Source: Burkholderiales bacterium (GTDB lineage Bacteria > Pseudomonadota > Gammaproteobacteria > Burkholderiales > Burkholderiaceae_C). Taken from it: a DNA stretch of 8,331 bases. The translations under genes were made by a program, and so were the position numbers. The notes under the pieces are model-generated. The model had not been told where the DNA came from, did no database searches, and saw only the letters and a program-made list of their open reading frames with translations. Positions 1-6,024 of this stretch are shown in pieces (the stretch's first letter is position 1; each line of letters begins with the position of its first letter). The stretch covers positions 1 through 8,331 of the forward strand of contig JAGWTL010000116.1 of the NCBI GenBank assembly GCA_028869035.1. The letters are read 5' to 3'.

Positions 1-317
1 CTGCCGTGGCGATTCCGAAGTTTGTGGATCTCAAGACCGATGCGGCCGTGGCTGCCACTCAGGGCGTGGCCGGCGGCCTGTCCTCGGCTTCCGCGGTGAA
101 CTACGCAGCCCGCAGCGCAAAGGGTGCGACCACTGCGACCGTCGCCATTACCAACTGCGACCAAGTGCCGCAAGCTATGCAAGGCGGTATCGACACGTCC
201 GTCTATTCAATCCTACCGCAGGCTGTGACCGCCGGCACGACGGCAACCTGCACGCTGTCGAGCAACAAGACCAGCCCGGCGACGACGGCTTCCTTCTCCG
301 CCATCGGCATCAACTGA
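1..317 (+). CDS. mshA: MSHA-type type IV pilin, C-terminal part (5' end outside window)
   Basis: Structural subunit of a type IV pilus of the MSHA class, made as a prepilin in the inner membrane and polymerised into the fibre. The frame is open from base 3 and stops with TGA at 315-317. The first visible residues, AVAIPKFVDL, are the end of the conserved N-terminal helix seen in MshA-type pilins, and the following stretch TQGVAGGLSSASAVNYAAR is also typical of MshA/MshB proteins. The leader, cleavage site and hydrophobic segment (about 30 residues by comparison with the family) lie left of the window. Two cysteines (codons 156-158 and 249-251, 30 residues between them) probably form the C-terminal disulfide loop. 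The complete protein would be about 135 residues, short against the roughly 170 I expect for Vibrio MshA. It could instead be the related pilin MshB. A strong terminator follows, so it probably ends a transcript separate from the machinery genes. Confidence 0.82.
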   Translation, partial: AVAIPKFVDLKTDAAVAATQGVAGGLSSASAVNYAARSAKGATTATVAITNCDQVPQAMQGGIDTSVYSILPQAVTAGTTATCTLSSNKTSPATTASFSAIGIN

Positions 318-320
318 CAC

Positions 321-340
321 CCAGGGGCTATGAGCCCTGG
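321..340 (+). repeat. Short hairpin just after the pilin stop
   Basis: An inverted repeat with 8 paired bases, one bulged G in the left arm and an ATG loop (CCAGGG-G-CT / AGCCCTGG). It begins 3 bases after the pilin stop codon and precedes the main terminator. There is no T-run after it, so it is unlikely to terminate alone. It may stabilise the 3' end of the pilin mRNA. Confidence 0.5.
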
Positions 341-345
341 CCGCT

Positions 346-378
346 AACGCGAGGTCTTCTTCGGAAGCCTCGCGTTTT
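346..378 (+). terminator. Rho-independent terminator with UUCG tetraloop after the pilin gene
   Basis: A perfect 9-bp outer stem pairs 346-354 with 368-376 (AACGCGAGG / CCTCGCGTT). After a single bulged T at 355, a 4-bp inner stem (356-359 with 364-367) closes a C(UUCG)G tetraloop, one of the most stable RNA loops known. The right arm runs into a TTTT tract at 375-378. This is a textbook intrinsic terminator for the pilin transcript. It lies about 227 bases upstream of mshI, so it should insulate the machinery operon from pilin transcription or allow only limited read-through. Confidence 0.88.
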
Positions 379-604
379 GCTTTCTGGGGGCTGGTCACCG
401 CGCGCTGCGTTCATCCTGGATTTCATCGCAAGGCGGTTTTGCCGGACAATTCGCCAAATAGTACGCAAAGGTGTGTCCGTATCGTCACAGCTATGTGTTC
501 AGCTATGAAAAACGAAGCAAAATAGTGAATGTACAAGTATCGACTCCGTGGTCCAGCCTGATGAAGCCGATAAACCTTAATTTTCTGTCTGAAATGATCA
601 TTGC
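379..604 (+). promoter_or_regulatory. Leader region of the msh machinery operon (no gene seen)
   Basis: These 226 bases carry no supported gene. From about 440 onward they are clearly AT-richer than their surroundings, as expected for a promoter region placed after a terminator. The best sigma-70-like pair I can find is TTCAGC (498-503) and AATAGT (521-526) with a 17-base spacer; it matches only 3 of 6 and 4 of 6 consensus bases, so the promoter is not convincingly located. The region also holds an 8-bp direct repeat (488-507), a GCCGATAA octamer (566-573) and a near-palindrome (590-605). Confidence 0.5.
488..507 (+). repeat. Helically phased 8-bp direct repeat CAGCTATG
   Basis: CAGCTATG occurs at 488-495 and again at 500-507, 12 bases start to start, close to one DNA turn. 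Such spacing is compatible with two subunits of a regulator binding the same DNA face. The second copy overlaps the weak -35-like TTCAGC at 498-503. The function is unknown. Confidence 0.4.
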
Positions 605-605
605 A
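590..605 (+). promoter_or_regulatory. Near-perfect palindrome abutting the mshI start codon
   Basis: TGAAATGATCATTGCA has 7 of 8 arm positions complementary, and its core AATGATCATT (593-602) is a perfect 10-bp palindrome. It ends on the A of the mshI ATG at 605 and fills the place where a Shine-Dalgarno sequence should be. It could be an operator or an mRNA structure limiting initiation, or it could be chance. Confidence 0.35.
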
Positions 606-1633
606 TGGGGGCTGCTCCGGTGGCTTTGATCCTGCCGCGTTTTTTGACTCGGCGTGGCCGGCAAGTCGAGCAGTTGGTGCTGGCCTGGGACGGCCAGGCC
701 CTGGCCTACGTCCAGGCACGCCAGGACACGGACGACCGGTATCGCGTGCAGCGTTTCGGGGTGCTGCGTCCTGAGGGGGGCAAGCCCGGCGATGAACTGG
801 CGCGTCAGCTGACGACGCTGGGGCTGCGTGGCAAGGCTGTGCGGGCCATGCTGAGGCCGGCGCAGTACCAGATGCTGCAGATCGATGCGCCGGCCGTGCC
901 GCCCGAGGAGTTGCGCAAGGCCGCGCGCTGGCAGATCCGGGAAATGGTCAATATGCACGTGGACGACCTCACGCTGGATGTGCTCAAGGTCGGCGATGAC
1001 AAGGTCCGGGCCTCGGGCAGCGTGTTTGTGGTGGCCGCGGCCAATGCCGTGATACGGGACCTCATGCAGACGGCTCAGGCGGCCCGCTGCGACGTCGAGG
1101 TCATCGACATTCAGGATCTGGCGCAGCGCAACCTGCAGTCGGCGCTGGCCCGTCGCACGGGGGGCGCCGAGCGTGCCCACGCCGCGATCGTGATGGTGGA
1201 TGACAGCCAGGCCCTGCTGACCATCTGCGCGAACGAAGAGCTGTTCTACACCCGCCGCATCGATCTGGGGACGGGTTTCATGCAGGCCGCCTGGGGACAG
1301 ACGCTTGCGGCCGCGAACGTCGAAGCCGATCTGGCGCTCACGCCGCCTGGGCAGGAGACCGACCCGGCCCAGCGCCTGGTGGTGGAAACCCAGCGTTCGC
1401 TGGATCTTTGGGACCGTACCTGGCCCATGCTGGCGCTGGACCGCATCGGCGTGCAGGCAGGCTCTCGCACTGCTGAATTGGCCGCCCTGCTGGCACGCGA
1501 ACTGGGGCAGGCCGTGACAGCGCTGGACGTGTCGGCACAGTTCCCGGGGTTCGAGGGAGGCAGTGAGGCGGACCGGTTGCTGTGCTGGCCTTTGCTCGGT
1601 GTGCTGCTGCGCGTTGAAGGGCGCAAGCTCTGA
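605..1633 (+). CDS. mshI: MSHA biogenesis protein MshI (PilM-like)
   Basis: A 342-residue cytoplasmic protein of the PilM/MshI actin-like family, expected to bind the N-terminal tail of the PilN-like protein encoded next and link the cytoplasmic motor to the alignment complex. The segment around residues 81-125 (LRPAQYQMLQIDAP, then VPPEELRKAARWQIREMV and the LDVLKV strand) is the recognisable MshI core. No membrane segment is seen. The nucleotide-binding signatures of PilM look degraded: the N-terminal strand reads LVLAWDGQALAYVQA, and the second phosphate loop reads VDDSQ (D199-Q202) where PilM has a glycine-rich DIGA-type loop. The start is uncertain: ATG 605 lacks a clear ribosome binding site, while GTG 620 has a GGGGG run (607-611) eight bases upstream and would remove 5 residues. 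It is the first gene of the machinery operon; the next starts 17 bases after its stop. Confidence 0.9.
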   Translation: MGAAPVALILPRFLTRRGRQVEQLVLAWDGQALAYVQARQDTDDRYRVQRFGVLRPEGGKPGDELARQLTTLGLRGKAVRAMLRPAQYQMLQIDAPAVPPEELRKAARWQIREMVNMHVDDLTLDVLKVGDDKVRASGSVFVVAAANAVIRDLMQTAQAARCDVEVIDIQDLAQRNLQSALARRTGGAERAHAAIVMVDDSQALLTICANEELFYTRRIDLGTGFMQAAWGQTLAAANVEADLALTPPGQETDPAQRLVVETQRSLDLWDRTWPMLALDRIGVQAGSRTAELAALLARELGQAVTALDVSAQFPGFEGGSEADRLLCWPLLGVLLRVEGRKL

Positions 1634-1650
1634 GCCGCAGAAAGAAGACC

Positions 1651-2313
1651 ATGCCCCAGCAAATCAATCTCTGCAACCCGATCTTCCTGACGCAAAAGCG
1701 TTATTTCTCGGCGTCCACCATGGCGCGCTCGCTGGGTGTGTTCGTGCTGCTGGGCGGCCTGCTGTCGGGCTACTGGTCCTGGACCCTGCGTTCCCTGAAC
1801 GCCGGCTACCAGCAATCGGTAAACAACAACCAGCGTGAGATCACGCGCCTGCAGGCCGCCATCCAGATCAACCGGGCGAATGCGGCGCCAGCCGATGCTG
1901 CCCAGCTGAAGGAATTGCAGGCCCGGCAGACCGAGCTGCAGCAGCGCGAACTGCTGTTGCGCGAGCTCAGGCGCGGGCTGCTGCGCGAAGGCTACGGGCA
2001 CGCGGCCCGCCTGCAGCTGGTGGCCCGCAGCATCCCGCCGCAAGCCTGGGTGACCGAAGTCCGCGCCGACGACCTGCGCCTGGAACTCAGCGGCTACACG
2101 CTGGAGCCGGCCGCCCTCAATGGCTGGGTGACCAGGCTGTCGGAGAGCCCCCTGCTCGAAGGGCAGCAACTGTCCGTCGTCAAGGTGGAGCGCGTGAAAC
2201 CCGAGCAGCGTGCCGCTGGCGCCGCAGCCGTACCGGCGGTTTCCGGGCCGCTGTGGTCCTACACCCTGGTGACGGCCTTGCCCCCCCAGGCTGGCACGGG
2301 AGGCAAGCCATGA
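1651..2313 (+). CDS. PilN-like MSHA biogenesis protein (second MshI-type protein)
   Basis: A 220-residue bitopic inner-membrane protein of the PilN family, sometimes labelled MshI1 or MshI2. Its N-terminus, QQINLCNPIFL, matches the conserved (I)NLxNP tail with which PilN-type proteins dock into the PilM-like partner, here MshI. One membrane segment spans about residues 27-45. A polar, glutamine/leucine-rich predicted coiled coil follows (about 50-115), then a periplasmic alpha/beta domain (about 120-190) expected to pair with MshJ. The start ATG has a purine-rich GAAAGAAG site just upstream. Its stop overlaps the mshJ start as ATGA (2310-2313), so translation is probably coupled. A C7 tract (2281-2287) lies close to the 3' end; see findings. 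The family assignment is firm, while the exact gene name varies between annotations. Confidence 0.88.
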   Translation: MPQQINLCNPIFLTQKRYFSASTMARSLGVFVLLGGLLSGYWSWTLRSLNAGYQQSVNNNQREITRLQAAIQINRANAAPADAAQLKELQARQTELQQRELLLRELRRGLLREGYGHAARLQLVARSIPPQAWVTEVRADDLRLELSGYTLEPAALNGWVTRLSESPLLEGQQLSVVKVERVKPEQRAAGAAAVPAVSGPLWSYTLVTALPPQAGTGGKP

Positions 2314-2933
2314 AGGCCTGGTGGACCAAGCTGGCCGCACGCATCGATGCGCTGAGCCTGCGCGAGCGGGCGTTCCTGTTTCTGACCCTGATCGTCCTGT
2401 CCATGCTGCTGGCCAATGTGCTGTGGCTGGCGCCGGTCCAGGCGCTGCATCAGCAGATCGCGCAGCGTTTTGCCGCACAGGATACCGAGTTGCAACGCCT
2501 GCGCGATGAGCTCAGGAACAGCGGCAACGAGACCGGGCCGGGCCAGCAGGTGCGCGAGGAACTGGCGCAGGTGCGCGAACGCCTGACGGTCGTGAACCAG
2601 GAAATCGCGCAGATGCCGCTGGCGAAAGCGGACGGGACGCCCCTGACCAAGGTGCTGGTGCATTTCCTGCGCCGGCACGAGGGCCTGGTATTGGTACGCA
2701 CCGCCACGCTGGCCCCCGAAATCCGCGCCGGGCAGGAGGCCACGGCGGCGGGCATGACGCGCCAGGGCCTGGAGCTGACGGTGGCCGGTTCATATCACGA
2801 ACTGACCCTTTATGTTCAGACCCTGGAGCGCGCCTTGCCGGCCTTGCGCTGGGGTGTCATGAAGATGAGCAGTGAACGTCAACAATCGGCCGAGCTGACC
2901 TTGCAGGTCTGGCTCGTGGGAGCTGCGCCATGA
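2310..2933 (+). CDS. mshJ: MSHA biogenesis protein MshJ (PilO-like)
   Basis: A 207-residue inner-membrane protein that should pair with the PilN-like protein as the PilO-equivalent half of the alignment complex. The N-terminus has the MshJ-like pattern KLAARIDALSLRERAFLFL; a single membrane helix spans about residues 21-41. A coiled coil rich in Q, E and R covers about 43-100, and a small periplasmic alpha/beta domain ends the protein (about 110-205, including the GSYHELTLYVQTLE segment typical of PilO/MshJ). I chose ATG 2310 over the upstream in-frame GTG 2253 because GGGAGG at 2298-2303 lies 6 bases before it and because it forms the usual ATGA overlap with the previous stop. The stop overlaps the mshK start in the same way. 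Confidence 0.88.
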   Translation: MKAWWTKLAARIDALSLRERAFLFLTLIVLSMLLANVLWLAPVQALHQQIAQRFAAQDTELQRLRDELRNSGNETGPGQQVREELAQVRERLTVVNQEIAQMPLAKADGTPLTKVLVHFLRRHEGLVLVRTATLAPEIRAGQEATAAGMTRQGLELTVAGSYHELTLYVQTLERALPALRWGVMKMSSERQQSAELTLQVWLVGAAP

Positions 2934-3268
2934 GCGGCTTGCGGATCGGTCTGGCGCTGTTGCTGCTTTCGGCCTCACTGGGGGCTGAGACCTTGCGCGA
3001 TCCCACTTTGCCGCCGGGCGGCGGCGGGGGCGGGGCGGCTGCGCCGGCCGCCCGTGCCAACCAGGGGCGCTGGCCCGTGATTGTGGTGGATGGCCGGCCC
3101 CATGTGGCTGTGGGCACCCGCCTCTACGCCGAAGGCCAGATGCTGGGCCGGGCCCGCATCGAACGCATCACCGAAACCGAGGTCTGGCTGCGCGAGGGGC
3201 GCGCCCTGCGCAAGGTTCCGCTTTATGCGGGTGTGCTGCGCCGCAGCGTGCCTCCTGAACAGCCCTGA
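2930..3268 (+). CDS. mshK: MSHA biogenesis protein MshK (PilP-like, periplasmic)
   Basis: A small exported protein (112 residues) that probably bridges the inner-membrane MshJ complex to the MshL secretin, as PilP does in type IVa pili. A hydrophobic signal peptide covers residues 1-19, with likely cleavage after SLGA. Directly after it comes LRDPTLPP, matching the L-x-DPT-x-P motif at the mature N-terminus of MshK proteins. A run of six glycines (about 30-35) and an alanine-rich linker precede a compact beta domain (about 47-105: WPVIVVDGRPHVAVGTRLY onward). The ATG overlaps the mshJ stop (ATGA) and has GGGAG at 2918-2922 as ribosome binding site. It lacks a lipobox, so it is predicted to be soluble periplasmic. 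Confidence 0.85.
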   Translation: MSGLRIGLALLLLSASLGAETLRDPTLPPGGGGGGAAAPAARANQGRWPVIVVDGRPHVAVGTRLYAEGQMLGRARIERITETEVWLREGRALRKVPLYAGVLRRSVPPEQP

Positions 3269-3279
3269 ATTTCACCTTT

Positions 3280-5103
3280 ATGCATGAAAATGGCAACATC
3301 ATGACCGCAACGACGACCACCCGTCTCCTCCGCCGGCCAGCAATGCCCGGGCTGATGCCCGGCCTCGTCCTGTGCCTGGGTCTGCTGGCAGGTTGTGCCG
3401 AGCGGCCGCGCCGCACCCCCGACGTGGCTGAAACGATCCGCACGGAACTGGCAGCAGCACCCAAGACCGCCGCCAGTGGCACCGTGCCCGCACGTGTCAG
3501 TGACGCGCTGGCCGAGCCGGCGCCGCCGACCGTGCCGGCGCCGCCCGAGCCGCGCCTGGACCTGCTGGTCAACAACGCCAATGCGCGCGAAGTCTTCCTG
3601 GCCCTGGTGGCCGACACGCGCTACAGCATGCTGATGCATCCCGATGTGACGGGGGGCATTTCCGTGACGCTGCGCGGCGTGACGGTGAAAGAGGCCCTGG
3701 AGTCCATCCGCGATGTCTACGGCTACGACTTCCGTATCGAGGGGCGCCGCATCACCATCTACGCGCCCACGCTGCAGACGCGCATTTTCACGCTGAACTA
3801 CCCGCATGCGCAGCGCATCGGACGCAGCGAGGTGCGAGTGTCCTCCGGTTCCGCGCCGGCCAACACGGGCGTCGTGGGCGCTACGGGGGTGGCTACCACG
3901 GCGATGGCGCAGCAGGGTGCCGCTGCCCAGAGCACCCAGCGCCAGGGCGAGAGCAGCCGCATCTCGACCGATTCGAAATCGGATTTCTGGACCGAGCTGT
4001 CGGATGCCGTGCGCGGCCTGGTGGGCAAGGGTGAGGGCCGCAACGTGGTGATCAGCCCGCAGGCCGGCATCATGGCCGTGCGCGCCATGCCCGAGGAACT
4101 GCGCCAGGTGGAGCGCTTCCTGAAGGCGACCCAGGTGGCGGTCGAGCGCCAGGTCATGCTGGAAGCCAAGATCGTCGAGGTCGAGCTGCGTGAAGGCCAG
4201 CAAAGCGGCATCAACTGGGGCGCTTTCGGCTCCGACAGCAATGGCACCGGTCTGCTCGGCGTGCTGGGCAGTGGTGTGGCGACTTCCAACGCGCTGCTGG
4301 CGTCCGGTGCGACTGCTTCGGGGGTGACGCCGGTTCGGATTCCTTCGGTGGCCGCGGGCGGCGGCCTGTTCGGCCTGGCGCTGGCCACCAGCCAGTTCGC
4401 GGTCGTTATGGGTTTCCTGGAGTCGCAGGGTGATGTGCAAACCCTCTCGAGCCCGCGTCTGGCCACACTCAACAACCAGAAGGCCGTGCTCAAGGTCGGT
4501 GCGGACGATTATTTCGTGACCAACGTCACCGGCGGCACGACGACCAGCAGTGGCGTGGCCGGCGTGGCCGGCAGCACCACGCTGCCCACGCTGACGCTCA
4601 CACCCTTCTTCTCGGGCATCGCGCTGGACGTGACACCGCAGATCGATGACGGCAGCAGCATCATGCTGCACATCCATCCCTCGGTGACCACGGTCACGGA
4701 GAAGACCAAGGACGTGGACCTGGGCAGTGTCGGTCTTTACCGTCTGCCGCTGGCTTCCAGCAGTGTCAACGAGACCGATACCATGGTCCGCCTGCAGGAC
4801 GGCAATATCGCGGCCATCGGCGGCCTGATGCAGATCTCTTCGAGCCGAAGCGCTTCGGGCGTGCCGGGGTCGACGGCCGAGGGCAATCCCTTCGGTTTCC
4901 TGCTGGGCAACCGCGCCAGCGCCGCCCGCAAGAAAGAGCTGGTGGTTCTGATCAAGCCCACCATCATCCGCACCGCGCAGGACTGGGAGGCGCAGACCGA
5001 GCGCTCGCGCGCCGCGCTGGAAGACATCGATGCCAGCCGTCGTCGCGTGATCAGGCTCGAAGGTGCGGGGCCGGATTCGCCTGCGACGCCTGCGGCCAGG
5101 TAA
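3280..5103 (+). CDS. mshL: MshL, secretin of the MSHA pilus (outer-membrane lipoprotein)
   Basis: Forms the multimeric outer-membrane channel through which the pilus emerges. From ATG 3280 it has 607 residues: a lipoprotein signal with lipobox LLAGC (C39 lipidated), a Pro/Ala-rich spacer (about 42-92), an N0/STN-type domain (about 93-165), a Ser/Gly/Ala/Gln-rich linker (about 185-230), an N1-like domain (about 232-285), and the secretin barrel starting at IVEVEL (298-303). Within the barrel are GDVQTLSSPRLATLNNQKA (384-402), a Gly/Thr/Ser-rich gate insert (about 415-437) and the C-terminal strand ELVVLIKPTII (553-563). The signature normally resembling VPxLGDIPxLGxLF is altered here (527-544; see findings). 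The start is unsure: ATG 3301 would give 600 residues with a more normal signal peptide, and neither start has a good ribosome binding site. It lies 11 bp after mshK and 3 bp before mshM. Confidence 0.93.
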   Translation: MHENGNIMTATTTTRLLRRPAMPGLMPGLVLCLGLLAGCAERPRRTPDVAETIRTELAAAPKTAASGTVPARVSDALAEPAPPTVPAPPEPRLDLLVNNANAREVFLALVADTRYSMLMHPDVTGGISVTLRGVTVKEALESIRDVYGYDFRIEGRRITIYAPTLQTRIFTLNYPHAQRIGRSEVRVSSGSAPANTGVVGATGVATTAMAQQGAAAQSTQRQGESSRISTDSKSDFWTELSDAVRGLVGKGEGRNVVISPQAGIMAVRAMPEELRQVERFLKATQVAVERQVMLEAKIVEVELREGQQSGINWGAFGSDSNGTGLLGVLGSGVATSNALLASGATASGVTPVRIPSVAAGGGLFGLALATSQFAVVMGFLESQGDVQTLSSPRLATLNNQKAVLKVGADDYFVTNVTGGTTTSSGVAGVAGSTTLPTLTLTPFFSGIALDVTPQIDDGSSIMLHIHPSVTTVTEKTKDVDLGSVGLYRLPLASSSVNETDTMVRLQDGNIAAIGGLMQISSSRSASGVPGSTAEGNPFGFLLGNRASAARKKELVVLIKPTIIRTAQDWEAQTERSRAALEDIDASRRRVIRLEGAGPDSPATPAAR

Positions 5104-5106
5104 ATC

Positions 5107-6024
5107 ATGTACCTGCGGCACTTTTCCCTGCGTGAACTGCCGTTCTCCATCACGCCCGACCCGGCCTTTTTCTATCCGCACGAAGGGGCGCAGGCGGCGT
5201 TGAACACCCTGCTGATCGCCCTACGCAGTGGCGAGGGCTTTCTCAAGATCGTGGGTGAGGTCGGTTGCGGCAAGACCCTGCTGTGCCGCCAGCTGCTGCG
5301 CAGCCTGCAGGACGAATTCGTCACCGCCTACATCCCCAACCCCGACATGGGGCCGGATGATCTGCTGATGGCCCTGGCGCGGGAGCTCGGTATCGAGCTG
5401 GCGCCCCCGCTCAGCCGGCACCAGGTGCTGTCCAGCCTGCAGGAAGGCCTGCTCAGGCACGCCGAGGCCGGGCGCTCGGTGCTGGTCTGCATCGACGAGG
5501 CGCAGGCCACCCGCATGGCCACCCTGGAGAGCCTGCGGCTTCTGTCCAACCTGGAAACCGAGAAGCGCAAGCTGCTGCAGATCGTTTTGTTCGGCCAGCC
5601 TGAGCTCGATGAAATTCTGGCGCGCCCGCAGATACGCCAGCTCCTGCAGCGCATCACCTTCAGTGAATACCTGGGAGGCATGCAGCCCGAGCGGGTGGGG
5701 GCCTATCTGGCGCACCGCCTGGCCGTGGCCGCCGCAGACGGCTTGACCGATATCCGCGTGTTCGAGCCTGCCGCTGCCGTGGCCCTGGCACGTTGCAGCC
5801 GTGGCGTGCCGCGCCTGGTCAATGTGCTGGCCCACAAATGCCTGTTGCTGGCCTTCGGCGAAAACACGCATCGCGTGCTGGAGCGCCATGTGACGCTGGC
5901 CGCAGCCGATACGCCTGGGGTGCAACTGCACACGGGACCTGGCTCACGCTGGTCCCCCGCCCGTTGGTGGCGTCGTCTGCTGGGGCCGCGTTCCGTTAAA
6001 CCGCAAGCAGGGGGAACAGTGTGA
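5107..6024 (+). CDS. mshM: MshM, ExeA/GspA-like AAA ATPase
   Basis: A 305-residue cytoplasmic ATPase of the ExeA/GspA group. It begins MYLRHFSLRELPFSITPDP and FFYPHEGAQ, a family hallmark. Motifs seen: Walker A GEVGCGKT (50-57), Walker B VLVCIDEAQ (125-133, with D130 and E131 catalytic), a sensor-1-like FGQPELDE (162-169) and the sensor-2-like GVPRLVN (233-239). All catalytic residues appear intact. It lacks the C-terminal peptidoglycan-binding domain and membrane helix of full ExeA; the product ends in a basic, Trp/Arg-rich tail. In ExeA systems this family helps place the secretin through peptidoglycan; by analogy it would act with MshL and MshN. The start is 3 bases after the mshL stop with AGG at 5098-5100 as a modest ribosome binding site. 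The stop overlaps the mshN GTG. Confidence 0.93.
   Translation: MYLRHFSLRELPFSITPDPAFFYPHEGAQAALNTLLIALRSGEGFLKIVGEVGCGKTLLCRQLLRSLQDEFVTAYIPNPDMGPDDLLMALARELGIELAPPLSRHQVLSSLQEGLLRHAEAGRSVLVCIDEAQATRMATLESLRLLSNLETEKRKLLQIVLFGQPELDEILARPQIRQLLQRITFSEYLGGMQPERVGAYLAHRLAVAAADGLTDIRVFEPAAAVALARCSRGVPRLVNVLAHKCLLLAFGENTHRVLERHVTLAAADTPGVQLHTGPGSRWSPARWWRRLLGPRSVKPQAGGTV

Noticed and set aside
474..489. CRP-like site TGTCC-N6-TCACA upstream of mshI
   Set aside because: Only the right arm matches TCACA; the left arm matches 3 of 5. The better left arm TGTGT (472-476) has the wrong 8-base spacing.
503..1180. Open frame of 225 codons on the - strand covering part of the mshI leader
   Set aside because: Most of it is antisense to the conserved MshI core; no motif or ribosome binding site supports it.
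2253..2309. Upstream GTG start for mshJ adding 19 residues
   Set aside because: The added residues are not MshJ-like, and ATG 2310 has a good GGGAGG site and a standard ATGA overlap.
1246..2478. Open frame of 410 codons on the - strand opposite mshI, the PilN-like gene and mshJ
   Set aside because: It crosses several well-supported coding genes and shows no recognisable domain.
3223..5181. Open frame of 652 codons on the - strand opposite mshK/mshL/mshM
   Set aside because: It is antisense to clearly recognised genes. The protein is rich in His, Arg, Gln and Gly without any domain, typical of a GC-driven antisense frame.
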